A stretch of 16,085 bases of DNA from an uncultured Rhodospirillaceae bacterium (GTDB lineage Bacteria > Pseudomonadota > Alphaproteobacteria > CAAGCB01 > CAG-977), in the NCBI GenBank assembly GCA_900553035.1, contig USCC01000044.1, positions 1 through 16,085 of the forward strand, given 5' to 3'. Positions 1-8,339 of this stretch are shown in pieces. Under the pieces are notes generated by a model, which made no database searches, was not told the origin of the DNA, and worked only from the letters and a program-made list of their open reading frames with translations. The first letter of the stretch is position 1. Every line of letters starts with the position of its first letter. The translations under genes were made by a program, and so were the position numbers.

Positions 1-1
1 G

Positions 2-1681
2 CCGCAGATGGGAGAGATCGCCGACCGGCTGGCCGACGTTGTTTATGTGACGGACGACAACCCGCGCACCGAAGACGCGCGCCGCATCCGTGACCAGATC
101 CTGCCGGCCTGTCCCAAAGGAATCGATATCGGGAACCGTGCTCTGGCTATTGAAACGGCCGTTGCGGGGCTGCAGGCCGGCGATATCCTCATCCTGGCCG
201 GGAAAGGCCACGAGACAGGACAGCTCATCAACGGCGTTGTTCACCCGTTCGACGACCGCGAAGAAGCCCGCAAGGCCCTTGCCCGGACGGATGAACCGCT
301 GTGGACTTCCGACGAAATTGTCAGGGCATGCGGCGGCCGATGTGCGGGGGCTTTTGACGTTTACGGCATTTCGATCGACACACGCACGCTGGTTCCCGGG
401 GATCTGTTCATTGCACTGAAAGGCGAAAGCATGGACGGCCACGATTATGCCGCCGCCGCTTTGGAAAAAGGTGCGGCCGGCGTTCTTGTTTCCCGCCTTC
501 CCGACGGCGTTGATGCCGGACGCGCCGTTCTGACGGAAGATACGACAGAGGCTCTGAACGCCCTCGGACATGTCGGGCGACGCCGCGGGCACGCTAAAGT
601 CGTCGGTATTACGGGAAGCTCGGGCAAGACAAGCACCAAGGAAATGTTGCGCTACGCTCTGACGGCGGTGGGCCGGACGCACAGCACGCCCGGCAACCTG
701 AACAACCTGATCGGCGCGCCTCTGACTCTGGCTCGGATGCCGAAAGGGACGGATTTCGCGGTCATTGAAATGGGGATGAACCATACCGGAGAACTCTCCG
801 AACTGTCCGCCATCGTCCGGCCCGACGTCGCCGTTATTACAATGGTCGGCTCGGCGCACCGTGAATTTTTCAAAACCGAAGAAGAAACCGCCTACGCGAA
901 ATCGGAAATATTTGATGCCATGCCGAAGGACGGCACGGTTTTCCTGAACGCGGACAACCGCCACTTCGCCCTTCTGAAGCATGAGGCGCAGGATACGGGC
1001 ATCCGCAGCATCTGCTCTTTCGGTTCGGGACGGGACAACGACGTCGCCCTGATTTCCTGTACGCCTTCGGACAACGGATCCGAAATCACGGCAGAGGCGT
1101 TCGGTGAAACGTTCCGCTATACCATCCGCCTGCCCGGACTGCATCAGGTGCTGAACAGTCTGGCCGTCGTCGGAACTCTCAAAGCGCTGAACACGGATGT
1201 TCCGACGGCTTTGCAGGGCATGGCTCAGCTTCCGGTTCCCAAGGGGCGCGGCCAGCGTTACACAATTCCCTGGAAAGGCGGATCCTTCCTGCTGATTGAC
1301 GACGCCTATAACGCCAACCCGGATTCCATGCGGGCCGCCATCCGTGTGCTTGGAAGCCTGAAACCCGAGGGCAAAGGCCGGCGGATCGCGGTGCTTGGCG
1401 ATATGCGCGAACTCGGGGAATTTGCTGTCGGACTGCACAAGGGGCTGGCCGTCGACCTGATTGAAAACGGCGTTGACCTTCTGTATGCTGTCGGACCGAA
1501 CATGAAAGAGCTGTATGAAAACATACCGACTCAGGTGTGCGGGAAAAAGACGGACACATCAGCTGAAATGGCAGACTTTATCGCCGATGAAATCAATCCG
1601 GACGATATTGTGCTGGTCAAGGGATCTTTCGGAAGCCGGATGGCTGTCATCGTCGACGCGTTGAAATCGCTGAAATCGTAA
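2..1681 (+). CDS. murE-murF: MurE-MurF fusion (5' partial): MurE C-terminal end joined in frame to a complete MurF
   Basis: The reading frame is open from the left edge, so the gene begins upstream; numbering here is from the first Met (position 8). Residues 1 to about 92 are the MurE C-terminal domain: they carry the DNPR motif (17-20), which recognises meso-diaminopimelate in MurE (UDP-MurNAc-tripeptide synthetase), and the GKGHE motif (65-69) followed by FDDRE. After a short linker with no stop, residues from about 98 to 557 form a full MurF (UDP-MurNAc-tripeptide:D-Ala-D-Ala ligase): N-terminal domain with SIDTRT, P-loop GSSGKTST (203-210), EMGMNHTGE (about 254-262), and the DDAYNANPDSM segment of the central domain. 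Both are cytoplasmic ATP-dependent ligases acting in succession. MurE-MurF fusions are known in some bacteria (e.g. Bordetella). mraY follows 18 bp later. A sequencing indel that merged two genes cannot be excluded from one read of the sequence, but the linker has normal coding character. Confidence 0.93.
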   Translation, partial: PQMGEIADRLADVVYVTDDNPRTEDARRIRDQILPACPKGIDIGNRALAIETAVAGLQAGDILILAGKGHETGQLINGVVHPFDDREEARKALARTDEPLWTSDEIVRACGGRCAGAFDVYGISIDTRTLVPGDLFIALKGESMDGHDYAAAALEKGAAGVLVSRLPDGVDAGRAVLTEDTTEALNALGHVGRRRGHAKVVGITGSSGKTSTKEMLRYALTAVGRTHSTPGNLNNLIGAPLTLARMPKGTDFAVIEMGMNHTGELSELSAIVRPDVAVITMVGSAHREFFKTEEETAYAKSEIFDAMPKDGTVFLNADNRHFALLKHEAQDTGIRSICSFGSGRDNDVALISCTPSDNGSEITAEAFGETFRYTIRLPGLHQVLNSLAVVGTLKALNTDVPTALQGMAQLPVPKGRGQRYTIPWKGGSFLLIDDAYNANPDSMRAAIRVLGSLKPEGKGRRIAVLGDMRELGEFAVGLHKGLAVDLIENGVDLLYAVGPNMKELYENIPTQVCGKKTDTSAEMADFIADEINPDDIVLVKGSFGSRMAVIVDALKSLKS

Positions 1682-1699
1682 GCGGAGGAAGGACGGAAA

Positions 1700-2788
1700 A
1701 TGCTTTACAATCTGCTTTACCCTCTCTCGTCGGAATATTCTTTTCTGAACATATTCAAATACCTGACCTTCCGGACGGGAGGCGCTTTGTTCACGTCCCT
1801 GATCATCTGTTTTGTCATCGGCCCCGAACTGATCCGCTGGTTAAAACAGAAACAGCACGGTGGCCAGCCGATCCGCGAAGACGGCCCGGAATCCCATCTT
1901 CTGACCAAAAAAGGGACGCCGACCATGGGCGGGTTGATGATTCTGATCAGCCTGACGCTTTCCACACTGTTGTGGGCGAATCTGAAAAACCCCTATGTCT
2001 GGGCGGTTCTGCTTCTGACGGTTTCCTATGGCATGATCGGCTTTCTGGACGACTACCTGAAAGTATCGCGTCACACATGCGGCGGCCTGCCCGGAAAGCT
2101 GAAGCTGCTTCTGCAGTTCATTTTCGCCGGGCTTGCCGTTTATTACATTACGGAGAATACATCACCGGGACTGGCGACAGGACTGACCTTTCCGTTCCTG
2201 AAAAAAGCGCTGATTGACCTGTGTGTTTTTTATATCCCGTTTGCCATGTTTGTCATTGTGGGTTCCTCGAACGCCGTCAATCTGACGGACGGCCTGGACG
2301 GTCTGGCGACGGTTCCCGTGATGATCGTCGCCCTGGTTTTTCTGGTGATCACCTACGTTTCGGGCAACGTGACCTTTGCGACCTACCTGCAGATTCCCTA
2401 CATTGCCGGTTCGGGTGAGCTGGCGGTCTTCTGCGGAGCGGTCGTCGGAGCGGGTCTGGGATTTTTATGGTTCAATGCTCCGCCGGCCAAAATCTTCATG
2501 GGCGACACGGGGTCGCTGGCGCTGGGCGGCGCCTTGGGAGCGATAAGCGTTGCCTCGAAACATGAAATCACACTGGCCATCGCCGGCGGTCTGTTCGTCG
2601 TTGAAACCGTTTCGGTCATCATTCAGGTGTATTATTTTAAACTGACCGGCAAACGCATTTTCAAAATGGCGCCGTTGCATCATCATTTTGAAAAGCTCGG
2701 ATGGCAGGAACAGACCGTTGTCATCCGTTTCTGGATTATTTCAATGATTCTCGGTCTGGCCGCGCTTTCGACCCTGAAAATAAGGTAA
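1700..2788 (+). CDS. mraY: Phospho-N-acetylmuramoyl-pentapeptide transferase MraY
   Basis: Makes lipid I by transferring phospho-MurNAc-pentapeptide from UDP to undecaprenyl phosphate at the inner face of the cytoplasmic membrane. The protein has 362 aa, the usual size (E. coli about 360), and about ten hydrophobic segments. Visible family motifs are GTPTMGG (72-78), the FLDDYLK aspartate pair (D117, D118), NLTDGLDGLA (194-203), MGDTGS with the third catalytic aspartate (D269), and the histidine cluster PLHHHFEKLGW (325-335). The start at ATG 1700 is preceded by a purine-rich GGAGGAAGGACGG stretch (from 1684). The gene sits 18 bp after murF and only 6 bp before ftsW. In most alphaproteobacterial dcw clusters murD would come next, but it is absent here. 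Confidence 0.97.
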   Translation: MLYNLLYPLSSEYSFLNIFKYLTFRTGGALFTSLIICFVIGPELIRWLKQKQHGGQPIREDGPESHLLTKKGTPTMGGLMILISLTLSTLLWANLKNPYVWAVLLLTVSYGMIGFLDDYLKVSRHTCGGLPGKLKLLLQFIFAGLAVYYITENTSPGLATGLTFPFLKKALIDLCVFYIPFAMFVIVGSSNAVNLTDGLDGLATVPVMIVALVFLVITYVSGNVTFATYLQIPYIAGSGELAVFCGAVVGAGLGFLWFNAPPAKIFMGDTGSLALGGALGAISVASKHEITLAIAGGLFVVETVSVIIQVYYFKLTGKRIFKMAPLHHHFEKLGWQEQTVVIRFWIISMILGLAALSTLKIR

Positions 2789-2794
2789 GCGCCC

Positions 2795-3922
2795 ATGAAA
2801 GCGACGATCGCCCGGACGGATAACAGCGTTCTCGGCCAATGGTGGTGGACGGTTGATCACTGCCTTCTGGGGGCTCTGTTTATTCTGTTCGGGGTCGGGA
2901 TCGTCCTGTCGTTTTCCGCCACGCCGGCCATTGCCGAAAAACTGAAGCTGGAAACATACTACCTGATCAAGCATCAGGCTGTTTTTCTGAGCCTTTCCGT
3001 TATTGTGATGCTTGTCGTTTCGATGCAGACGCCTCGAACCATCCGCCTTCTGGCGCTTCTGGCGCTGGCGGCCTCGTTCGTCCTTCTTGTTCTGGTTCTG
3101 ATGCATGGAACGGCCATCAAGGGTTCCTCGCGTTGGATCCGCATTTTCGGGATTTCGGTGCAACCTTCCGAGATAGCAAAGCCGGCTTTTGCTGTTGCGG
3201 CGGCCTGGCTGTTTTCGTTGGGTAAAATCCGCGAGAATATTAGCGGTGCGGTCATTGCCTCCCTGATTTATTTCATTCTGGTTGTCCTTCTGATCTCTCA
3301 GCCGGATTTCGGCATGACCATGACGGTCAGCGCTATTTTCGGTATCGAGCTGTTCCTGAGCGGCATTTCGATGGTCTGGGTTTACCTGCTGCTTTTCTGC
3401 GGTTCGGTCGGGGTGATATCGGCGTATTACATGATTCCGCACGTCCAGTCCCGCATTGACCGGTTCATCAATCCCGAATCCGGCGATACGTTCCAGGTTC
3501 GGACAGCAATGGAAGCTTTCAAGAACGGCGGCCTTTTCGGTCAGGGCCCCGGCGAAGGACGTATCAAAACGATCCTTCCTGACGCGCATACCGATTTCAT
3601 CATGGCCGTGGCGGCCGAGGAATACGGCCTTCTGATCTGCCTGGCAATCGTCGCTTTGTTCGCGCTCATCGTCCTGAGGGGCTTTTTCCTGATTTTCAAA
3701 GACAAGAACATGTTCACGCTGCTGGCCGTTTCGGGCCTTCTGGTCCAGTTCGGCATGCAGGCGCTGGTCAACATATCCTCCACACTGAACCTGATTCCGA
3801 CAAAGGGGATGACTCTGCCGTTTATTTCCTATGGCGGTTCTTCCCTGCTTTCGTTGGGGTTCGGGATGGGGATGGTTTTGGCTCTGACGCGCAGCACCAA
3901 TAATGCAAAGGGGGATTCATGA
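2795..3922 (+). CDS. ftsW: SEDS peptidoglycan glycosyltransferase FtsW
   Basis: Integral membrane protein of 375 aa that polymerises septal glycan strands from lipid II together with its class B PBP partner FtsI. SEDS-family signatures are visible: KGSSRWI (109-115), PSEIAKPA (124-131), QPDFGMTMT (169-177), the GGLFGQGPGEG loop (245-255), PDAHTDFI (262-269; D267 corresponds to the catalytic aspartate of the family), AVAAEEYG (271-278), and KGMTLPFISYGGSS (337-350). The PDAHTDF motif and position before murG point to FtsW rather than RodA. The start at 2795 lies 6 bp after the mraY stop, and the stop overlaps the murG start (ATGA), indicating translational coupling. murD is not found between mraY and this gene. 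Confidence 0.96.
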   Translation: MKATIARTDNSVLGQWWWTVDHCLLGALFILFGVGIVLSFSATPAIAEKLKLETYYLIKHQAVFLSLSVIVMLVVSMQTPRTIRLLALLALAASFVLLVLVLMHGTAIKGSSRWIRIFGISVQPSEIAKPAFAVAAAWLFSLGKIRENISGAVIASLIYFILVVLLISQPDFGMTMTVSAIFGIELFLSGISMVWVYLLLFCGSVGVISAYYMIPHVQSRIDRFINPESGDTFQVRTAMEAFKNGGLFGQGPGEGRIKTILPDAHTDFIMAVAAEEYGLLICLAIVALFALIVLRGFFLIFKDKNMFTLLAVSGLLVQFGMQALVNISSTLNLIPTKGMTLPFISYGGSSLLSLGFGMGMVLALTRSTNNAKGDS

Positions 3923-5013
3923 CGGATCGTGCACGGAAAAAATTCGTTCTGACGGCCGGCGGTACGGGCGGGCATGTTTTTCCCGCCGAAGCCCTGGCTC
4001 GTGAGCTGATTGAAGAAGGATGCGATATTTCGTTCATCACCGACCGGCGCGGCGGATCGTTTTCGGGAAAATTTCCCCAGACAGCGGTACACCGCGTCTT
4101 TGCCCGGGGATACGCGGGCAAGAACGCCGTTTCAAAGCTGTGGGGCTTGTTCCTTCTGGGGATCGGCGTCCTGCAGAGCCTGTGGATTCTGAAACGTCTG
4201 AAACCCGACGCGGTCGTCGGTTTCGGCGGATATGCCGCTTTCCCGGCCAGCTTTGCGGCCACACTTCTGGGCATCCCTCTGATCCTGCATGAACAAAACG
4301 CCGTTCTCGGCGGAGCGAATCGGGTGCTGGCGCCGAGATGCCGCCTGATCGCAACGACTTTTCCTTCGGTTTCCCGCATTCCAGCCGGTATTCCGACGGT
4401 TTACACCGGCGTTCCGGTACGGCCGGACATTCTGGCTCTGAACGCCCGCCCTTATCCGCCCGTCACTCCCCCGTTTGAAATCCTTATCACCGGGGGAAGC
4501 CAGGGGGCTAAAATTTTCAGCGGAATCGTCCCCGACGCTCTGAAAATGCTTCCGGAAACATTCAGGGCTGGTCTGAAAATCACGCAACAGTGCCGCCCGG
4601 CCGACATGCCCCGCGTTGCCAAAGCCTATGAGAACAGCGGCCTGAACGTTGAGCTGGCGCCTTTTTTTTCGGACATGCCGGATCGTCTGGAAAAGGCGCA
4701 CCTGGTCATCTGCCGGGCCGGAGCATCCACGATTGCAGAACTGGCCGTATCCGGACGTCCGGCCGTTCTTGTCCCGATTCTGCACGCTGCCGACGGACAC
4801 CAGCGAGCCAACGCGCTTTTTCTGGCCGAAGCGGGCGGCGCATGGCTGTGCACGGAACCCGAATTCACGCCGGATTGGCTGGCATTTAAAATTCAGGAAT
4901 TGTTTCATAACCCGAAAATGCTTATAACTGCATCTGTCAGCGCCAAACGGTGCGGGAATCCCGATGCCGCGAAACGACTGGCACAAGCTGTCTTACAAAC
5001 TGCGGGTGGTTAA
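3919..5013 (+). CDS. murG: UDP-GlcNAc:lipid I GlcNAc transferase MurG
   Basis: Peripheral membrane GT-B glycosyltransferase (GT28 family) that adds GlcNAc to lipid I to give lipid II. It has 364 aa, normal for the family. Visible motifs: the N-terminal glycine-rich GGTGGHVFPA (14-23), a second G loop VVGFGGYAAFPA (99-110), HEQNAVLGGANR (124-135), TGGSQGAK at the start of the C-terminal Rossmann domain (191-198), and the donor-binding region CRAGASTIAEL (265-275) followed by GHQRANA (293-299). The usual ISRAG is ICRAG here. The start ATG overlaps the ftsW stop by 4 bp. The C-terminal ~30 codons, which would be the alternative start region for murC, belong to this gene. Confidence 0.96.
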   Translation: MTDRARKKFVLTAGGTGGHVFPAEALARELIEEGCDISFITDRRGGSFSGKFPQTAVHRVFARGYAGKNAVSKLWGLFLLGIGVLQSLWILKRLKPDAVVGFGGYAAFPASFAATLLGIPLILHEQNAVLGGANRVLAPRCRLIATTFPSVSRIPAGIPTVYTGVPVRPDILALNARPYPPVTPPFEILITGGSQGAKIFSGIVPDALKMLPETFRAGLKITQQCRPADMPRVAKAYENSGLNVELAPFFSDMPDRLEKAHLVICRAGASTIAELAVSGRPAVLVPILHAADGHQRANALFLAEAGGAWLCTEPEFTPDWLAFKIQELFHNPKMLITASVSAKRCGNPDAAKRLAQAVLQTAGG

Positions 5014-5017
5014 TAAC

Positions 5018-6448
5018 ATGGAAAATCTGCCTTTTTCAATCGGGATGGTTCACCTGGTCGGTATCGGGGGAAGCGGCATGAGCTGTATTGCCGAACTGAT
5101 GCACAACGTCGGCTACAACATCCAGGGCTCCGACATCGCTGAAAATTCCAACGTCAAACGCCTGCGGGCCATGGGCATCCCCATTGTCATCGGCCATAAA
5201 CCGGAAAATATCGAAAACGCCGGCGTCGTGGTCGTTTCATCGGCCATTCATGACGATAACCCCGAAATCCGGGAAGCCCGTTTCCGTCACATTCCCGTGG
5301 TACGGCGCGCCGAAATGCTGGCCGAGCTGATGCGTCTGAAATGGTCGGTGGCCGTCGGCGGGACACACGGCAAGACGACGACAACTTCCATGATCGCCGC
5401 GGTCATGAAAACCGCCGGCCTTGACCCGACTGTCGCGAACGGAGGCATCATCAATTCCTACGGCACGAACGCCCACCTGGGCGACGGGAAATGGATGGTC
5501 GCCGAAGCCGACGAATCCGACGGAAGCTTCATCAAGCTCCCCGCCACAGCCGTTGTCGTCACCAATATGGATCCCGAGCATCTGAATTATTACGGTACGT
5601 TTGAAAAGATGAAAGAAGCTTATCACAGCTTCGTCCAGAACATTCCCTTTTACGGCTTTGCATGCCTGTGCGTTGACCATCCCGAAGTCCAAAGCCTGAT
5701 TTCCTCGATTTCCGACCGCCGCATCATCACATACGGCCTGACGCCGCAGGCCGAAGTGTCGGCTCAGAACATTCATGCCGAACCGGGGCTGATCACCTTT
5801 GATGTCGTTGTTTCCGACCAGATCAACGGACATGGCCATGAACGCCGGATTGACGGCTTCCGCCTGCCGATGTACGGACGACACAATGTCCAGAACGCTC
5901 TGGCCTCAATCGCCGTCGGCATTCAGCTCGGACTTCTGGACGATGATCTGAGGACGGCGCTGGCCGGCTTTACCGGTGTCAAGAGGCGTTTTACCAAAAC
6001 CGGCGAAACCCGCGGCATTACCGTCATTGACGATTACGGGCATCATCCGATTGAAATTGCGTCGACCCTGAAAGCCGCCCGCGACGTTGCAAAGAAAAAA
6101 GTCATTGCAGTGTTCCAGCCGCATCGTTATACGCGGGTCGCCGACCTGTTCGACATGTTCTGCACCTGTTTCAACGACGCCGACTGCGTCATTGTGGCTG
6201 ACGTCTATGCGGCCGGAGAGACACCCCTCAAAGGCGCCGACAAAGCCGCTCTGATCGAAGGGTTGCGGACGCACGGCCACCGCCACGTCGTCGGTCTGGA
6301 TTCGCCCGAAGACCTGGCCGCTCTCATCAAAGACATTGCGGAACCCGACGACATCGTTATCTGCCTCGGAGCCGGCAACGTATCGTCATGGGCCTATGCC
6401 CTGCCCGGCCGTCTGGAAGAGTTGTTTTCTCAGGAAAAGGGGAAATGA
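5018..6448 (+). CDS. murC: UDP-N-acetylmuramate--L-alanine ligase MurC
   Basis: Cytoplasmic ATP-dependent ligase adding L-Ala to UDP-MurNAc, the first peptide-stem step. I chose ATG 5018 (476 aa), 4 bp after the murG stop, because the conserved N-terminal nucleotide-binding segment (VHLVGIGGSGMS, 11-22) then begins at its usual distance; an in-frame ATG at 4964 would add 18 residues overlapping murG. Further motifs: P-loop VGGTHGKTTTT (113-123), EADESDGSF (163-171), TNMDPEHLNYYG (182-193), the YGRHNVQNALA helix (286-296), DDYGHHP (338-344) and FQPHRYTR (366-373). No strong Shine-Dalgarno precedes either start, so coupling to murG translation is likely. The stop directly abuts murB. Confidence 0.95.
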   Translation: MENLPFSIGMVHLVGIGGSGMSCIAELMHNVGYNIQGSDIAENSNVKRLRAMGIPIVIGHKPENIENAGVVVVSSAIHDDNPEIREARFRHIPVVRRAEMLAELMRLKWSVAVGGTHGKTTTTSMIAAVMKTAGLDPTVANGGIINSYGTNAHLGDGKWMVAEADESDGSFIKLPATAVVVTNMDPEHLNYYGTFEKMKEAYHSFVQNIPFYGFACLCVDHPEVQSLISSISDRRIITYGLTPQAEVSAQNIHAEPGLITFDVVVSDQINGHGHERRIDGFRLPMYGRHNVQNALASIAVGIQLGLLDDDLRTALAGFTGVKRRFTKTGETRGITVIDDYGHHPIEIASTLKAARDVAKKKVIAVFQPHRYTRVADLFDMFCTCFNDADCVIVADVYAAGETPLKGADKAALIEGLRTHGHRHVVGLDSPEDLAALIKDIAEPDDIVICLGAGNVSSWAYALPGRLEELFSQEKGK

Positions 6449-7414
6449 ATGCTTTCGTTTTTTAAAAGCCTGTTCGGAGGATCGTCCAATTTGAAAAAGC
6501 TCATGCCCGAAGTACGCGGCGAAATGATTCCGAACGCTCCTTTGAACAAAATGAACTGGCTGGGAGTCGGCGGCCCGGCGGAACTGCTGTTCAAGCCTGC
6601 GGACGAAGCGGATTTAAGCTGGTTCCTTTCAGCGCGCCCGAACGTTCCGGTAACAATACTGGGCGGCGGTTCAAACATGCTGATTCGCGACGGCGGCATT
6701 CCGGGCGTCGTCATTCATCTGGACAAGGGCTTCAGCGATATCTCCGTCGAAGGAAACCGCATCCGGGCAGGCGCGGCGGCTCGGAATATGGAAGTCGCCA
6801 AAGCCGCTCTGGAAGCCGGAGTGTCGGGCTTTGAATTTCTGGCGGGCATTCCGGGAACCGTTGGCGGAGCCGTCCGGATGAACGCCGGCGCGCATGGCTC
6901 GGAAATCAAGGATATTCTGAAAGAAGTCGACGTTATTGACGGCATTGGCAAAAAAATTTCGATCGCCTCCGACGAAATTTTCTTTGAATACCGCTCAACA
7001 CCTTTGCCCGAGACATGGATATTCACCCGGGCCGTTTTTGAAGGACGCCCCGAAAATAAAGAAAATATTCAGAAACGTATGGCAGAATACAAAGAAATCC
7101 GGGAACGCTCTCAGCCGATCGGCGCACGAACCGCCGGTTCGATGTTTAAAAATCCCGTCGGGCTGAAGGCGTGGCAACTGATCGACAAGGCCGGGTGCCG
7201 CGGATTGAAGCTGGGCGGCGCCATGGTATCGGAAAAGCATTGCAACTTTTTCATCAATACCGGCAAGGCGACGGCACAGGATTTTGAAACGCTGGCGGAA
7301 ACGGTTCAGCAGCGCGTTTTCGACACAAGTGAAATCATGCTGGAATGGGAAGTGCGGCGCATCGGCGTTAAATCCAAGCGTTTCAGTACCTTTGGAGGCA
7401 GAAACAATGACTAA
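6449..7414 (+). CDS. murB: UDP-N-acetylenolpyruvoylglucosamine reductase MurB
   Basis: FAD-dependent, NADPH-using reductase converting UDP-GlcNAc-enolpyruvate to UDP-MurNAc in the cytoplasm. It has 321 aa. Motifs seen: GVGGPAELLFKP (39-50), the FAD-binding LGGGSNMLIRDGG (71-83), GFEFLAGIPGTVGGAV (127-142), MNAGAHG (144-150), the YR pair (181-182), AGSMFKNP with the proton-donor serine S231, SEKHCNFFIN (261-270), and the C-terminal glutamate region EWEVRRIG (299-306). The compact form, without the extra loop of the E. coli enzyme, is usual in alphaproteobacteria. The ATG follows the murC TGA with no gap. The gene end overlaps ddl by 8 bp. Confidence 0.95.
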   Translation: MLSFFKSLFGGSSNLKKLMPEVRGEMIPNAPLNKMNWLGVGGPAELLFKPADEADLSWFLSARPNVPVTILGGGSNMLIRDGGIPGVVIHLDKGFSDISVEGNRIRAGAAARNMEVAKAALEAGVSGFEFLAGIPGTVGGAVRMNAGAHGSEIKDILKEVDVIDGIGKKISIASDEIFFEYRSTPLPETWIFTRAVFEGRPENKENIQKRMAEYKEIRERSQPIGARTAGSMFKNPVGLKAWQLIDKAGCRGLKLGGAMVSEKHCNFFINTGKATAQDFETLAETVQQRVFDTSEIMLEWEVRRIGVKSKRFSTFGGRNND

Positions 7415-8339
7415 GAAAGTGGCCGTCCTGATGGGCGGATGTTCGGCGGAACGAGGCGTATCCCTGTCCAGCGGAAAGAACGTTCTCAAGGCTCTGGCCG
7501 ATGCGGGCTACAACGCATTTTCGCTGGATCTTTCCCATGACCTGCGGCCGTTTGTCGAAACGCTGGTCAAGGAACGGCCGGATGTTGTTTTCAATGCTCT
7601 GCACGGTCAGTACGGCGAAGACGGCTGTGTGCAGGGTGTTCTGGATCTGATGCAGATTCCGTACACACACTCGGGTCGCATGGCATCGGCTCTGGCCATG
7701 AACAAAATCATGGCGAAAAAACTGTACCGCATGGCCGGGCTTCCGGTTGCGGTCGATAAAATCGTCACCAAGGAAGACATCCTGTCCGGCAACGTGTTGC
7801 CTCATCCGTTCGTTCTGAAGCCCGTTTGCAACGGTTCCTCCGTCGGGGTTTATATCTTCCGTGACAACGACGGCAAAAAACCGTTTGAAGGCGAAAAATA
7901 CCCCTACGCGGATGACGAGGAAATCATGGCCGAGGAATATATTGAAGGCCGGGAACTGACCGTCGCCGTCATGAGCGGAAAGGCGCTGGGCGTCCTGGAA
8001 ATCATTCCGCATGAGAAATTCTACAATTACCGTGCCAAATATTCCGAAGGCGGCGCCCAGCACGTCATCCCGGCAAACCTGCCGCCGGAGGATTACACCA
8101 AGGTCATAAGAATTGCCGAAGAAGCCGACAAAGTGCTCGGTTGCCGCGGTATTTCGCGCTCGGACATCCGCTATGATGATACGCAACCCGGCCGCAAGCC
8201 CCGTTTTGCGATTCTGGAAACGAACACACAGCCCGGCATGACGTCGCTCTCTCTGGTTCCTGAAATCGCCCGGTACGCCGGTTTTTCCTATAAAGATCTT
8301 GTCGTGTGGATGGTGGAGAACGCCAGATGCGGGGAATAG
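7407..8339 (+). CDS. ddl: D-alanine--D-alanine ligase
   Basis: ATP-grasp enzyme that joins two D-Ala to give the dipeptide used by MurF. I chose ATG 7407 (310 aa): it has a GGAGG ribosome-binding site at 7394-7398 and starts directly at the family N-terminus (KKVAVLMGG). An upstream in-frame ATG (7284) would run 41 residues back through murB. Motifs: CSAERGVSL (12-20; E15 binds the first D-Ala), FNALHGQYGEDGCVQG (62-77), HPFVLKPVCNGSSVGV (133-148), EEYIEGRELTVAV (176-188), FYNYRAKY (205-212), RSDIRYD (251-257), and ETNTQPGMTSLSLVPE (271-286). It overlaps murB at the front by 8 bp and ftsQ at the end by 13 bp, so all three are probably translated as one unit. Confidence 0.96.
   Translation: MTKKVAVLMGGCSAERGVSLSSGKNVLKALADAGYNAFSLDLSHDLRPFVETLVKERPDVVFNALHGQYGEDGCVQGVLDLMQIPYTHSGRMASALAMNKIMAKKLYRMAGLPVAVDKIVTKEDILSGNVLPHPFVLKPVCNGSSVGVYIFRDNDGKKPFEGEKYPYADDEEIMAEEYIEGRELTVAVMSGKALGVLEIIPHEKFYNYRAKYSEGGAQHVIPANLPPEDYTKVIRIAEEADKVLGCRGISRSDIRYDDTQPGRKPRFAILETNTQPGMTSLSLVPEIARYAGFSYKDLVVWMVENARCGE

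Noticed and set aside
2741..3589. Long minus-strand frame (282 codons) opposite ftsW
   Set aside because: It mirrors the ftsW codons, is rich in Asn, Gln, Arg and His as expected of an antisense shadow, and lacks any start signal or domain.
4132..4986. Long minus-strand frame (284 codons) opposite murG
   Set aside because: A shadow of a certain gene in GC-rich DNA, with no recognisable motif.
4964..5017. Earlier ATG for murC
   Set aside because: It would add 18 residues inside the end of murG, before the conserved N-terminus.
7383..8186. Minus-strand frame (267 codons) opposite ddl
   Set aside because: Antisense to a well-supported ddl; composition typical of a shadow.
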